Source: Tateyamaria sp. syn59 (GTDB lineage: Bacteria > Pseudomonadota > Alphaproteobacteria > Rhodobacterales > Rhodobacteraceae). From it: a DNA stretch of 64,000 bases. The translations under genes were made by a program, and so were the position numbers. A model generated the notes under the pieces. The model saw nothing but the letters and a program-made list of their open reading frames with translations, had not been told where the DNA came from and made no database searches. Positions within the stretch are counted from its first letter, which is position 1, and each line of letters begins with the position of its first letter. The stretch lies in assembly GCF_007995245.1 (NCBI RefSeq), contig NZ_VCBA01000005.1, positions 211,656-275,655 of the forward strand, in the 5' to 3' direction. Positions 20,212-29,882 of the stretch are shown in pieces.

Positions 20212-20775
20212 CTAGCTTGCAGGTGTCGATGACACCCCAACCTGAGCGGGACGCAGCAAACGATCGTGCAGCATAAATCCTTCGGCAGAAACCTGGATAA
20301 TCTCGCCCGCTTTTGTGCCGGGCACAGGGGCTTCGAACATCGCCTGATGATGTTGCGGATCGAAGGTATCGCCAACCGCAGGTGAAATACGCTCAATCCC
20401 GTGCTTCTTGAACACGTTCAAGAGCTCGCGCAACGTCAGCTCAACGCCTTCCAACAATGCAGCAGACACCTCGCGCTGTTCATCCGTTGCAGATTCCAGC
20501 GCGCGTTTCATGTTGTCGTAGACGGGCAACATGTCTCGGGCCAGCTTGGACCCACCATAGTTTTCGGCCTCGCGGCGATCTTTGTCCGACCGCTTGCGCG
20601 CATTTTCAGCGTCAGCCAGGGCACGCATGAACCGATCTTTCAGCTCATCACGTTCGGCCCGCAACTGGTCAAGTTCCAGTGCCTCGTCATCAATCTCTGC
20701 CATCTCATCGGCATAGACTTCTTCCTCGGCCATATCGATGTCATCAAGGAATTCGTCGTTCTTCGGCTCAGCCAT
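20212..20775 (-). CDS. grpE: Nucleotide exchange factor GrpE
   Basis: 187 aa. Releases ADP from DnaK. An acidic N-terminal tail and long helical coiled coil (about 30-90, ELDQLRAERDELKDRFMRA) precede the beta domain containing GVELTLRELLNVFKKHGIE and DPQHHQAMFE. ATG at 20775 lies 3 nt after the hrcA stop, so the two form one operon. dnaK and dnaJ are not in the window. Confidence 0.94.
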   Translation of the reverse strand: MAEPKNDEFLDDIDMAEEEVYADEMAEIDDEALELDQLRAERDELKDRFMRALADAENARKRSDKDRREAENYGGSKLARDMLPVYDNMKRALESATDEQREVSAALLEGVELTLRELLNVFKKHGIERISPAVGDTFDPQHHQAMFEAPVPGTKAGEIIQVSAEGFMLHDRLLRPAQVGVSSTPAS

Positions 20776-20778
20776 GTG

Positions 20779-21849
20779 TCACCTTTCGTTGCGGTCCGTC
20801 AGCATCCGCCCGACCAGCTGGGCTGTGTAATCTACAATCGGAACGATCCGGCCGTAGTTCAGCCGCGTGGGACCAATAACCCCAACCGCTCCGATAATCT
20901 TTCGGTCCGCGTTCATATATGGGGAAACCACCAAAGAGGAACCCGAAAGTGAGAAAAGTTTGTTCTCTGAGCCAATAAAAATGCGCACACCATCGCCGTC
21001 CTGGGTCAGATCCAGAAATTCAGCGATGTCACGTTTACGCTCGAGATCATCAAAAAGGGAGCGGATGCGGTCCAGATCCTCCGCCTCTGTCGAATTGTCG
21101 AGCAGATTGGCGCGCCCACGCACGATCAGGCGTTCGGGGGTATCTCCTTCGCCTGTCCACGACGCAAGGCCGCTTTCGACGAGCGCATGCGCAAGCGAAT
21201 CAATCTCTTGTCGCCGCTCGGCAATCTCGCGCTGCATGATGGTTTTCACCTCACTCAGCGTCCGCCCTTCGATCATCGCGTTCAGAAAGTTAGCCGCTTC
21301 GCGCATGGAGGACGGGGTTTGGCCAGGCGGTGGCTGAAACAGCCTGTTTTCGACATGCCCGTCGGCAAAGACCAGAACCACCAGCGCTTGTTCAGGTCCA
21401 AGTGGCACAAAATCGAGATGCTTGATCGCCGCTTCGCGCTTTGGTGTCAGCACCAATGATGCACCTTGTGTCACGCCAGACAGCGCGGAACCGACGCGGT
21501 CCAGCAAACCGGCCACGTCGCGTTCATTGGTACCAAGGGTCGCGTCGATCTTTTCGCGGTCGGACTCGTCCGGCACACCGACTTCCAGCAATCCGTCCAC
21601 GAACATCCGCAGTCCAAGCTGCGTTGGGATACGCCCAGCGCTCACATGTGGACTGTCGAGCAGACCCATGAACTCAAGGTCCTGCATCACATTGCGAATG
21701 GTCGCCGCGCTGACCTTTTCACTGAAATCACGCGTCAGGGTGCGCGAGCCGACAGGGTCACCAGAATCCAGATACCCCTCGACCACGCGGCGAAACACCT
21801 CGCGCGAGCGGTCGTTCATCTCGTCCAGTAGTTTCTGAGTATCGGTCAT
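20779..21849 (-). CDS. hrcA: Heat-inducible transcription repressor HrcA
   Basis: 356 aa. Winged-helix repressor that binds CIRCE elements at chaperone operons. N-terminal DNA-binding part has [13 protein letters not shown] and [13 protein letters not shown]; the rest matches the GAF-like dimerisation region. The ATG at 21849 has no ribosome site and lies 8 nt from a good -10 element; an internal ATG at 21819 (MNDRSREVF) has GGACGAG before it and is an alternative start. grpE follows after 3 nt. Confidence 0.93.
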   Translation of the reverse strand: MTDTQKLLDEMNDRSREVFRRVVEGYLDSGDPVGSRTLTRDFSEKVSAATIRNVMQDLEFMGLLDSPHVSAGRIPTQLGLRMFVDGLLEVGVPDESDREKIDATLGTNERDVAGLLDRVGSALSGVTQGASLVLTPKREAAIKHLDFVPLGPEQALVVLVFADGHVENRLFQPPPGQTPSSMREAANFLNAMIEGRTLSEVKTIMQREIAERRQEIDSLAHALVESGLASWTGEGDTPERLIVRGRANLLDNSTEAEDLDRIRSLFDDLERKRDIAEFLDLTQDGDGVRIFIGSENKLFSLSGSSLVVSPYMNADRKIIGAVGVIGPTRLNYGRIVPIVDYTAQLVGRMLTDRNER

Positions 21850-21857
21850 CGTCAGGT

Positions 21858-21885
21858 ATTAAAGACGTCGGAAATCAAAGGTCAA
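21858..21885 (-). promoter_or_regulatory. Candidate sigma-70 promoter of hrcA-grpE
   Basis: On the minus strand TTGACC (21885-21880), a 16 nt spacer and TTTAAT (21863-21858). The predicted transcript would begin almost at the hrcA ATG (21849), making it leaderless if that start is used. No CIRCE inverted repeat is visible between hrcA and rph. Confidence 0.45.
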
Positions 21886-21948
21886 TCGGGGTTGCCTCCG
21901 GGCGTGACGCAGGGCTATCCCCGTCGCACACACCAAAAAGGACATCAC

Positions 21949-22662
21949 ATGCGCCCCTCCGGTCGAGAACTGAGCGAAATGCGGTCTGTTTCCATTGAAA
22001 CAGGCTTTACCAAACACGCCGAGGGGTCCGCCCTGATCAAGATGGGTGACACGCATGTTCTGTGTACTGCCACAATCGAGGATCGCGTACCCCCGTTCAT
22101 CAAGGGGTCGGGTCTGGGTTGGGTGACGGCCGAATACGGCATGCTGCCCCGGGCCACGAACACGCGCATGCGACGCGAGGCTGCGTCGGGCAAGCAAGGC
22201 GGCCGGACTGTTGAGATTCAACGCCTGATCGGCCGGTCCCTTCGCGCGGGTGTCGACCGGGTTGCCTTGGGCGAGCGTCAGATCACCGTGGACTGCGACG
22301 TGTTGCAGGCCGATGGCGGTACGCGTTGTGCGTCCATCACGGGTGGCTGGGTCGCGTTGCGTCTGGCCGTGAACAAGCTGATGAACGCTGGTGACGTCAT
22401 CACCGATCCGCTGATCTCGCCCGTGGCTGCGATCAGTTGCGGCATCTATGCTGGTCAACCCGTGTTGGACCTCGACTACCCCGAAGACAGCGATGCAGGC
22501 GTCGATGGCAACTTTATCATGACAGGTGACAAGCAATTGATCGAAGTGCAGATGAGCGCCGAAGGCGCAACATTCTCGCGCGATCAGATGAATGCATTGA
22601 TGGATCTGGCCGAAAAAGGCGTCGGAGAGCTTGTGACGTTGCAACAGGACGCAACTGCATGA
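21949..22662 (+). CDS. rph: Ribonuclease PH
   Basis: 237 aa. Phosphorolytic 3' trimming of tRNA precursors. Begins [12 protein letters not shown] and carries the family blocks [34 protein letters not shown] and [25 protein letters not shown] gives a good ribosome site for the ATG at 21949; the 57 nt in-frame extension upstream is not conserved-looking. First gene of rph-rdgB-hemW, with a 4 nt ATGA overlap into rdgB. Confidence 0.96.
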   Translation: MRPSGRELSEMRSVSIETGFTKHAEGSALIKMGDTHVLCTATIEDRVPPFIKGSGLGWVTAEYGMLPRATNTRMRREAASGKQGGRTVEIQRLIGRSLRAGVDRVALGERQITVDCDVLQADGGTRCASITGGWVALRLAVNKLMNAGDVITDPLISPVAAISCGIYAGQPVLDLDYPEDSDAGVDGNFIMTGDKQLIEVQMSAEGATFSRDQMNALMDLAEKGVGELVTLQQDATA

Positions 22663-23270
22663 CCAGACGGTTTGACGGCGACAGGATACTGGTCGCCACG
22701 CACAACGCGGGCAAGCTGGAGGAAATGGAACAGCTGTTCCAGCCCTTCGGTGTGTCCGTCGTTGGCGCCAAAGAGATGAACCTGCCAGAACCCGACGAGA
22801 CGGAAACGACGTTTGTCGGAAACGCGCGGATCAAGGCAAAGGCGGCGGTTGAGGCAACGGGCCTCCCTGCCCTAGCAGATGATTCAGGCATCGAAGTGGA
22901 TGGCCTGGACGGCGCGCCGGGTGTCTACACCGCGGATTGGGCTGAAACCCCAAACGGGCGCGACTTCATGATGGCGATGACGCGCACGCATTCCGAGTTA
23001 GTGGATCGCAACGCGGGAAAGCCCTGGACGGCACGGTTCTGCTCCACACTGGTGCTCGCCTGGCCAGATGGGCACGAGGAGGTTTTTGCGGGTACAGCGG
23101 AGGGCACCCTCGTTTGGCCGGTTCGCGGCGCGTTGGGTCATGGCTATGATCCGATGTTCCAGCCACTTGGCCACAACCGTACCTTTGCAGAGATGTCGGC
23201 CGATGAAAAAAACGCCATCAGCCATCGGGCGGATAGTTTCAAGAAACTGATCGCAGGTTGTTTTGGCTGA
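22659..23270 (+). CDS. rdgB: Non-canonical purine NTP pyrophosphatase, RdgB/HAM1 family
   Basis: 203 aa. Hydrolyses dITP, ITP and XTP to keep them out of nucleic acids. Visible motifs: [12 protein letters not shown] at the start, [20 protein letters not shown] and the C-terminal [10 protein letters not shown]. Overlaps rph by ATGA and hemW by 8 nt, so the three are likely co-translated. Confidence 0.94.
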   Translation: MTRRFDGDRILVATHNAGKLEEMEQLFQPFGVSVVGAKEMNLPEPDETETTFVGNARIKAKAAVEATGLPALADDSGIEVDGLDGAPGVYTADWAETPNGRDFMMAMTRTHSELVDRNAGKPWTARFCSTLVLAWPDGHEEVFAGTAEGTLVWPVRGALGHGYDPMFQPLGHNRTFAEMSADEKNAISHRADSFKKLIAGCFG

Positions 23271-24408
23271 GGATTGGGAAGCTGGCGGTTTCGGGCTGTA
23301 CGTCCACTGGCCCTTTTGCGCTGCCAAATGTCCCTACTGTGATTTCAACAGCCATGTGACCAATGTGGTCGATCATGACGCTTGGCGCGCTGCGCTTGTT
23401 ACAGAGGTGGAGCGCGTCGGCGCTTTGACACAAGGCCGCGTCTTGCGGTCTGTTTTCTTTGGTGGTGGCACGCCAAGCCTCATGGAGCCATCCACGGTCG
23501 AAGCAATATTGTCCACGGCGGCCAAGACCTGGCCGATTGCCAATGACGTTGAAGTGACGCTCGAAGCAAATCCAACCTCGGTCGAGGCCGATAAGTTCGT
23601 CGCCTTTCGCGCGGCAGGCATCAATCGTGTGTCGATGGGGATCCAGGCGTTGAATGATGCGGATCTGCGCGCGCTTGGCCGCCTGCACAGCGCAGCCGAA
23701 GGGTTGGCTGCGTTTAACATCGCCAGATCAGTCTTTGATCGCGTGAGCTTCGATCTGATGTATGGACGTCAAAATCAGTCTCTAACGCAGTGGGAAGCTG
23801 AGCTTCAGCAAGCGTTGGCGCTCGACCTTGATCACGTCTCTTTGTACCAGCTGACAGTTGAGCCGGGAACAGCATTCGGCGACCGCTACAAACGTGGAAA
23901 ACTGCGCGGCCTGCCTGATGATGATCTATCCGCTGACATGTATGCGCTCACCCAGGATGTTTGCGCTGCTCACAACATGCCGCGGTACGAAGTGTCGAAC
24001 CATGCACGCGACGGAGCGGAATCGCGCCACAACCTCATCTATTGGCGATACGGGGATTATGCCGGTATCGGGCCGGGAGCGCATGGCAGGCTTACGCTGA
24101 GCGGTACTCGCATTGCGACCGAACAACAGCGCATGCCGAAAATATGGTTGCAGGGTGTCAATCGTGAAACATCCGAGAGGCTCTCTGACATGGATCAAGC
24201 CACGGAATATGTAATGATGGGCTTACGTCTGGCAGAGGGTATCGACGTGGACCGGTATACACGGCTTGCCGGGCGCACCTTTCATCCAGATAAACTGGAT
24301 GAGTTGAGATCCATGGGCCTAATATCGGTGTCGAAAAACAGATTAGTCGTTACTTATCAAGGGTTTAGTCTCCTGAACGGGGTGCTTGGATCACTCCTGA
24401 ATGACTAA
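23263..24408 (+). CDS. hemW: Radical SAM heme chaperone HemW
   Basis: 381 aa from a TTG start at 23263. Related to coproporphyrinogen III oxidase HemN, but the family acts as a heme chaperone. The radical-SAM cluster motif Cx3Cx2C is in CAAKCPYCDFN near residue 20, followed by FFGGGTPSLM. The TTG start gives the expected N-terminus ([17 protein letters not shown]) and overlaps rdgB by 8 nt; no in-frame ATG fits upstream of the cysteine motif. Its TAA stop overlaps the parB stop by 4 nt on the opposite strand. Confidence 0.9.
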   Translation: MAEDWEAGGFGLYVHWPFCAAKCPYCDFNSHVTNVVDHDAWRAALVTEVERVGALTQGRVLRSVFFGGGTPSLMEPSTVEAILSTAAKTWPIANDVEVTLEANPTSVEADKFVAFRAAGINRVSMGIQALNDADLRALGRLHSAAEGLAAFNIARSVFDRVSFDLMYGRQNQSLTQWEAELQQALALDLDHVSLYQLTVEPGTAFGDRYKRGKLRGLPDDDLSADMYALTQDVCAAHNMPRYEVSNHARDGAESRHNLIYWRYGDYAGIGPGAHGRLTLSGTRIATEQQRMPKIWLQGVNRETSERLSDMDQATEYVMMGLRLAEGIDVDRYTRLAGRTFHPDKLDELRSMGLISVSKNRLVVTYQGFSLLNGVLGSLLND

Positions 24409-25292
24409 GTTGCGCTCAAGCGGCGGCACAAGTCATCCAACTGGTCCAATGTCTCATACTGCAGCGTCAATATCCCGGCTTCGCCATTCGGCTTATGCGT
24501 CAAAGACACTTTCACGCCAGTGGCCGCAGACAGATCGTCTTCTAGAGCGCGCGTATCCGCATCTTTTTCGACCTTCGGTTTTGGTGCGCCGGTGAACACT
24601 TTGGTTCCCGGCTCTTCCATTCCCTTCTTGACGAGAGCTTCGGTCGCTCGCACAGAAAGGCCGCCAGCAATCACCTTTTTGGCAAGAGCGACCGGATCGT
24701 CTGCCGTGATCAACGCGCGCGCATGCCCTGCGCTCAGCGCGCCATCCGTGACAAAAGCCTGAACAGCTTCCGGCAGTTGCAGCAGCCGTAGCAGGTTGGC
24801 AATGTGGCTGCGCGACTTACCCAGCGCTTCCGCCATTTTTTCCTGTGTGTGACCAAACCGATCCATCAGCTGCTTGTATCCTGCTGCCTCTTCAATCGGG
24901 TTTAGATCCGCACGCTGGATGTTTTCGATAATCGCGACTTCCAGAACTTCGGTGTCAGTGAAGTCGCGCACGAGAACGGGAAGTTCATGCAATTGCGCCT
25001 GCTGCGCCGCACGCCACCGACGTTCGCCTGCGACGATTTCAAAGCTTTCGCCCAACGGGCGAACGATCAGCGGCTGGAGGACACCCTTTTCCTTGATCGA
25101 CGCAACCAGATCTTCAAGTGGTGCAGCATCAAACTGGCGCCGTGGCTGATTGGGGTTTGGCTTGATTTTCTCGATCGGAATACGCTGCTCACCACCACTC
25201 GGTGACGTTGCTTGCGCTGCTGGTTCGTTTACATCCGCCATAAGAGCGGAAAGCCCGCGGCCCAAACCTCGCTTTTTGTCACTGTTCGCCAT
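24405..25292 (-). CDS. parB: Chromosome partitioning protein ParB
   Basis: 295 aa. Binds parS, spreads on DNA as a CTP-dependent clamp, and works with ParA to segregate origins. N-terminal ParB/Srx domain with GERRWRAAQQA (about 90-100), central helix-turn-helix (TQEKMAEALGKSRSHIANLLRLL) region, and a C-terminal dimerisation segment. Only 1 nt separates it from parA. Two perfect 16-bp parS sites lie 1.4 and 3.3 kb away in rsmG and mnmG. Confidence 0.95.
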   Translation of the reverse strand: MANSDKKRGLGRGLSALMADVNEPAAQATSPSGGEQRIPIEKIKPNPNQPRRQFDAAPLEDLVASIKEKGVLQPLIVRPLGESFEIVAGERRWRAAQQAQLHELPVLVRDFTDTEVLEVAIIENIQRADLNPIEEAAGYKQLMDRFGHTQEKMAEALGKSRSHIANLLRLLQLPEAVQAFVTDGALSAGHARALITADDPVALAKKVIAGGLSVRATEALVKKGMEEPGTKVFTGAPKPKVEKDADTRALEDDLSAATGVKVSLTHKPNGEAGILTLQYETLDQLDDLCRRLSAT

Positions 25293-25293
25293 A

Positions 25294-26103
25294 TCAGGCC
25301 CCTACTGCTGTGTTGTTGGCGACCAGCTCTTTGGCCAGATCGCGATAGGCAATCGCGCCTTTTGATGTGCTGTCATAGGCCAGAACCGGCACAGCAAAAG
25401 ATGGCGCTTCACTCACCCTGACGTTCCGTGGAATCCGCGTCTTAAATACGATGTCACCAAGGTTATCACGCGCGTCCTGTTCAACCTGCTGAGACAAGTT
25501 GTTCCGCGCATCATGCATTGTCAGGACCACACCCTCGATCCGCAAATTTGGATTGCCGCTCTGCCGGACCTCTCGAATGGTCAACATCAACTGCGACAAA
25601 CCTTCCAGTGCAAAGAATTCGCTTTGCAGCGGCACGAGAATGGAATGCGATGCGATCATCGCATTAACCGTCAAAAGGTTCAAAGACGGCGGACAATCAA
25701 CGAGGATAAAGTCAAATTCATACGCGTCCATCTCTGTTTGACGCAGTGCATCATGAAGAAGGAAGCTGCGCTTTTCGTTTGAGATGAGTTCGATGTCCGC
25801 CGAACTCAAGTCCACAGTGGCAGGGACGATCGCCAAATCTTCGATATCAGTGGCAAGAATAACATCTTGCAATGAGATATCACCAAGCAGCAGATCATAC
25901 GTGGTATGTTCGCGGTCATCCATCTCGATGCCCAAGCCCGTGGATGCGTTTCCTTGAGGATCAAGGTCCACGACAAGAACTCTGTGGCCCAACTCGACCA
26001 GCGCGGCTGCCAAATTGATGGTCGTTGTGGTCTTGCCCACCCCACCCTTTTGGTTCGCAACAGAAATAATCTTGGGCCCTGGCGGGCGCGTCGGATCAGA
26101 CAC
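25294..26103 (-). CDS. parA: Chromosome partitioning ATPase ParA (Soj)
   Basis: 269 aa. Walker-type ATPase with the deviant Walker A motif KGGVGKTTT (about 19-27) and the Walker B-like ILVDCPPSL. The start is GTG at 26103 ([17 protein letters not shown]), overlapping the rsmG stop by 8 nt. The operon order mnmE-mnmG-rsmG-parA-parB near the origin is a long-recognised bacterial arrangement. Confidence 0.95.
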   Translation of the reverse strand: MSDPTRPPGPKIISVANQKGGVGKTTTTINLAAALVELGHRVLVVDLDPQGNASTGLGIEMDDREHTTYDLLLGDISLQDVILATDIEDLAIVPATVDLSSADIELISNEKRSFLLHDALRQTEMDAYEFDFILVDCPPSLNLLTVNAMIASHSILVPLQSEFFALEGLSQLMLTIREVRQSGNPNLRIEGVVLTMHDARNNLSQQVEQDARDNLGDIVFKTRIPRNVRVSEAPSFAVPVLAYDSTSKGAIAYRDLAKELVANNTAVGA

Positions 26104-26707
26104 GCTGGATATCCTTGATCTTTAGGACAACTGCTTCGCTGTTTGTTTTACTTGGCGTTGCTTCATAAGAAAACCGCCAGTTTTCCTCAGCATCAGCAAC
26201 CTCTTTCTGCCACTGCGCGCCTTTTTGAAAAACGCATAGCCCGTCCTGCGCCAAGTGAAGTTCGGCGAAATGCAACAACGTATCTAAGGGCGCAAGTGCC
26301 CGGGCCGATATGGTTTGCGCATGAAGCGGAGAGGCCTCCTCAATGCGTTTAGCGATGACACTTATCGGAACATCCAGTTCGCGCGCGCACGTTCTGAGGA
26401 ATGTCGCTTTTCTTTGGTCACTTTCGATAAGAGCGCACTCGGCGTTGGTATTGTTCGCTTGAACCAAAATCGCTACCACAACACCAGGCAAACCGCCTCC
26501 GCTGCCCAAATCGGCCCATATACCTTCTCTCGGTTCAAATACTTGCACACTGTCCCAAAGGTGCCTGACCTCCAGATCATCAAGCGTTGATTTGGCAACA
26601 AGATTGATCTTCGGTGTCCACTTACGGATCAGCTCCGCATATGCCTGTAACTTCTCAAATGTTTCACGTGAAACACTGCTCGAAGCCCACTCCGGAATAG
26701 CATTCAT
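26096..26707 (-). CDS. rsmG: 16S rRNA (guanine527-N7)-methyltransferase RsmG (GidB)
   Basis: 203 aa. SAM-dependent methylation of G527 in 16S rRNA. Shows the SAM-binding loop [16 protein letters not shown] and [11 protein letters not shown]. The start at 26707 overlaps the mnmG stop in ATGA. Codons 13-17 (VSRET) encode a perfect parS palindrome, so this part of the gene is under a second, DNA-level constraint. Confidence 0.94.
   Translation of the reverse strand: MNAIPEWASSSVSRETFEKLQAYAELIRKWTPKINLVAKSTLDDLEVRHLWDSVQVFEPREGIWADLGSGGGLPGVVVAILVQANNTNAECALIESDQRKATFLRTCARELDVPISVIAKRIEEASPLHAQTISARALAPLDTLLHFAELHLAQDGLCVFQKGAQWQKEVADAEENWRFSYEATPSKTNSEAVVLKIKDIQRV
26660..26675. promoter_or_regulatory. 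parS: parS centromere-like site inside rsmG
   Basis: Perfect 16-bp palindrome TGTTTCACGTGAAACA, identical to the consensus ParB-binding site known from B. subtilis and conserved across bacteria. It lies 0.6 kb from parA. Function as a ParB nucleation site is inferred from identity and position. Confidence 0.93.
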
Positions 26708-28563
26708 GCGGATTTCTTTTCCAGGAACCGGATCCTGCCCAGGATCAGGGCAAGCGCTGCGGGTGTCATACCATCAATACGCCCGGCCTGAGCCAGATCA
26801 GAGGGTCGAACCGCAGATAGCTTTGCCTGCAGTTCAGCCGAAAGACCGGAAATGTTTGAATAATCGAAGTCTTCTGGAATTTTAAGCCGCTCATCCTTTC
26901 GAAGCTTTTCGATGTCGTTCCGCTGACGCGCGATGTAGTTGGCGTATAGTGCGTCACGAGCCACCTGTTCTTTGATCTCAGGTGCAAAGTCGCCCGCTTC
27001 AGGAACCAAGCCCTCAACCTGATCAAAGGTGACATCAGGAAACGCCAAAACCTGAAATGGCGTCCGCTTTGTCCCGTCCTGATTGATCTGAATGCCCTGC
27101 TGTGCGATTTGTTTAGGTGTAAACTGGACGCTCTCAAGGCAAGCCCGAAGCCCGTCCAATTCACTGCGCTTTTGAACAAAGGAAGCGTAACGCCCATCAG
27201 ATACGCACCCCAAGTTGCGACCAAACTCAGTCAACCGCTGGTCAGCGTTGTCAGCACGCAAAGACAAACGGAACTCAGCCCGTGACGTAAACATCCGGTA
27301 AGGCTCGGTCACACCTCGGGTCGTCAAGTCATCAATCATAACGCCGATGTAACTTTCGTCTCGCCGGAAATGGACAGGATCCTTGCCCGAAACAGCGCGG
27401 GCGGCGTTGATACCTGCGACAAGGCCTTGAGCGGCCGCCTCTTCATATCCTGTTGTGCCGTTGATCTGACCCGCGAGGTAAAGCCCTTTTACATCGCGCA
27501 CTGCCAAATCTGCGTTCAAAGACCTGGGATCGACATAGTCGTACTCGATCGCGTACCCGGGCTGTAGGATTTCAACATCTTCCAAACCAACGATGGACCG
27601 CACGTATTCTGTTTGCACATCAACAGGTAGGGACGTCGAAATCCCGTTTGGATAAATCGTGTGGTCGTTCAACCCTTCTGGCTCAAGAAAGACCTGATGA
27701 CTATCCTTATCTGCAAAGCGGACAATTTTATCCTCAATCGACGGACAATATCTTGGACCCACACCGTCGATATGTCCGCCATACATGGCGGACCGGCCAA
27801 GGTTATCACGAATGATATCGTGTGTTTTGGTGTTCGTATGCGTGATTCCGCATGCGACTTGCTTCAGCGGCGCGGTTGTCGACAGGAAGGAAAACAGGCT
27901 GGGTTCAGGATCGGCGTCTTGAACATCCAGAATATCCCACCGAATTGTGCGGCTGTCCAAACGGGGCGGTGTGCCCGTCTTGAGGCGTCCAGTCGGCAGC
28001 GAAAAACTGTCAATACGATCTGCGAGAGGAACCGAAGCATTGTCTCCCATGCGACCGCCAGAATACGACGTGTCGCCAATGTGAATGACGCCGCGCAAAA
28101 ACGTACCTGTGGTCAAGATGACAGCGGAGGCCGAAATTTCACTTTCGTCCCGCAGAATAACGCCCGCCACTGCGTCATCTACCATGTAGAAGTCGATAAC
28201 TTCACCTTCCACTATGGTCAGATTTTCGGTGTTATCCATGATGCGCAGCATCGTGCTCTGATACACAGCGCGGTCCGATTGCGTACGCGGACCTTGAACT
28301 GCGGGCCCTTTTCGCCGGTTTAGCAACCGGAATTGTATTCCTGACGCATCCGCAACACGGCCCATGACCCCGTCCATGGCATCGATTTCACGAACCAGAT
28401 GCCCTTTGCCTAAGCCGCCGATTGCTGGGTTACACGACATAACACCGATGCCGGACCGTTTCATGGTCACCAGAGCAGTATCAGCACCCATACGCGCTGC
28501 GGCATGCGCGGCCTCTGTTCCGGCATGCCCCCCACCAACAACGACGACGTCAAAATGTTTCAC
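26704..28563 (-). CDS. mnmG: tRNA uridine-5-carboxymethylaminomethyl modification enzyme MnmG (GidA)
   Basis: 619 aa from the GTG at 28563. FAD-dependent partner of MnmE that modifies the wobble U34 of several tRNAs. The dinucleotide-binding [17 protein letters not shown] is at the N-terminus; [22 protein letters not shown] and YCPSIEDKI follow. Two GTG codons are possible: 28572 (FHVKHFDV) and 28563 (KHFDVVVV). GGAG lies 9 nt upstream of the second but abuts the first, so 28563 is preferred; database entries may use 28572. A parS palindrome spans this start. mnmE ends 13 nt upstream. Confidence 0.93.
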   Translation of the reverse strand: MKHFDVVVVGGGHAGTEAAHAAARMGADTALVTMKRSGIGVMSCNPAIGGLGKGHLVREIDAMDGVMGRVADASGIQFRLLNRRKGPAVQGPRTQSDRAVYQSTMLRIMDNTENLTIVEGEVIDFYMVDDAVAGVILRDESEISASAVILTTGTFLRGVIHIGDTSYSGGRMGDNASVPLADRIDSFSLPTGRLKTGTPPRLDSRTIRWDILDVQDADPEPSLFSFLSTTAPLKQVACGITHTNTKTHDIIRDNLGRSAMYGGHIDGVGPRYCPSIEDKIVRFADKDSHQVFLEPEGLNDHTIYPNGISTSLPVDVQTEYVRSIVGLEDVEILQPGYAIEYDYVDPRSLNADLAVRDVKGLYLAGQINGTTGYEEAAAQGLVAGINAARAVSGKDPVHFRRDESYIGVMIDDLTTRGVTEPYRMFTSRAEFRLSLRADNADQRLTEFGRNLGCVSDGRYASFVQKRSELDGLRACLESVQFTPKQIAQQGIQINQDGTKRTPFQVLAFPDVTFDQVEGLVPEAGDFAPEIKEQVARDALYANYIARQRNDIEKLRKDERLKIPEDFDYSNISGLSAELQAKLSAVRPSDLAQAGRIDGMTPAALALILGRIRFLEKKSA

Positions 28564-28571
28564 GTGAAACA
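28556..28571. promoter_or_regulatory. parS: parS centromere-like site at the mnmG start
   Basis: Second perfect copy of TGTTTCACGTGAAACA, 1896 bp from the first and in the mnmE-mnmG junction. It supplies the spacing between the GGAG ribosome site and the preferred GTG start of mnmG. Confidence 0.92.
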
Positions 28572-28576
28572 CTCCA

Positions 28577-29860
28577 TCACTTACCCAGACAAAAGCTGGA
28601 GAATATCTCATCCAGCAGGTTTTCAACATCCACGCGACCGACAACAGCTTCCAAGGATCGAATCGCAACGTGCATTTCGTCTGCTGCGATATCATACCGA
28701 TCCGGGCCCGCTGCAACCAATGCGGACGCAGAAGATAAGTCCGTCAATGCGCGCTCCATCGCAGACCGATGACGTTCATGTGTTACCAGGCCTGCGGACT
28801 GGCTACGCGTAGATAGCTCAGTGGCTATATCATCAACCAGATGGTCAACACCCAACCCGGTCACACCCGAAACTGCAGGAACGTCATCAGCTCTCAGATC
28901 CGCTTTAGGCGCGCGCACGACATCCCCGTATTGTACAAGGACAGGCAACTCTTCATCCGGCTCAACGAGAAAAACGCATAAATCCGCGTTTTTCGCTCGC
29001 GCAATAGCCCGCGCAATACCTTCGGCCTCAATCTGATCACCCGCCTCACGCAGGCCCGCTGTATCCAGCAGGGTGACAGGCAAACCATTCATATCCATCC
29101 GCACCTCGATGACATCGCGGGTCGTACCGGCAATTTCTGAGGTAATAGCGGCCTCTCGCTGCGCCAAAGCGTTCAGAAGTGTTGATTTACCTGTATTGGG
29201 TGCACCTACAATCGCGACTTCAAATCCCGACCGGATGCGTTCCGCGGCAGAAAACCCTTTGAGCTGCTCCCGAATACCATCTGTGACCTGCGCCAGCAGG
29301 CTCTGAACTTCCGGAGTGACATCAACCGGGACGTCCTCGTCAGCGAAATCTATAGTCACCTCGATCAAGGCCGCTGCTCGGATCAAAAGGCTGCGCCAGG
29401 TTTCAATCTGCTCACCAAGCGCGCCGGATACCGTACGCAACGCCTGTTGCCGCTGGGCCTCTGTCTCAGCCTCAATCAAGTCACCCAGGCCTTCGACCTG
29501 GGCCAGGTCCATCTTGTTGTTTTCGAGGGCACGACGCGTGAATTCGCCAGGGTCGGCAAGCCGTGCCTCTGTCTTACCAAGCGTGCGCAAAACCGCAGAG
29601 ACCACGGCAATGCTTCCGTGCAGGTGCAACTCGACCACATCTTCGCCCGTAAAGCTGCGCGGCGCGTCAAAAACCAGGATCAATGCGTGATCCAAGGCTT
29701 GCCCGTTTGTATCGCGCAAAACACGGGTCGCCATAGTCCGCGACTGCGGTAGACCGGTGCAAAGCGTTTGCGCTACCTGTTTTGCAGACGGGCCCGAAAT
29801 ACGGACAACCGCAACACCGGCACGCCCCTGCGCCGTGGCGAGGGCAAAGATTGTATCCAT
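28577..29860 (-). CDS. mnmE: tRNA modification GTPase MnmE (TrmE)
   Basis: 427 aa. Forms a complex with MnmG to install the cmnm5 group on U34. N-terminal formyl-THF binding domain ([12 protein letters not shown]), then an inserted G domain with [14 protein letters not shown] (G1), TTRDV (G2) and DTAGLRE (G3), and the C-terminal FCLGK that matches the family Cys motif C-(I/L)-G-K. Follows rho at 22 nt and precedes mnmG in the same direction. Confidence 0.95.
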   Translation of the reverse strand: MDTIFALATAQGRAGVAVVRISGPSAKQVAQTLCTGLPQSRTMATRVLRDTNGQALDHALILVFDAPRSFTGEDVVELHLHGSIAVVSAVLRTLGKTEARLADPGEFTRRALENNKMDLAQVEGLGDLIEAETEAQRQQALRTVSGALGEQIETWRSLLIRAAALIEVTIDFADEDVPVDVTPEVQSLLAQVTDGIREQLKGFSAAERIRSGFEVAIVGAPNTGKSTLLNALAQREAAITSEIAGTTRDVIEVRMDMNGLPVTLLDTAGLREAGDQIEAEGIARAIARAKNADLCVFLVEPDEELPVLVQYGDVVRAPKADLRADDVPAVSGVTGLGVDHLVDDIATELSTRSQSAGLVTHERHRSAMERALTDLSSASALVAAGPDRYDIAADEMHVAIRSLEAVVGRVDVENLLDEIFSSFCLGK

Positions 29861-29882
29861 CCCTCTACCTCCGGCGACTGGA

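Noticed and set aside
21850..21948. CIRCE element at hrcA
   Set aside because: No TTAGCACTC-N9-GAGTGCTAA or close variant in the gap; its dnaKJ or groESL targets must be elsewhere.
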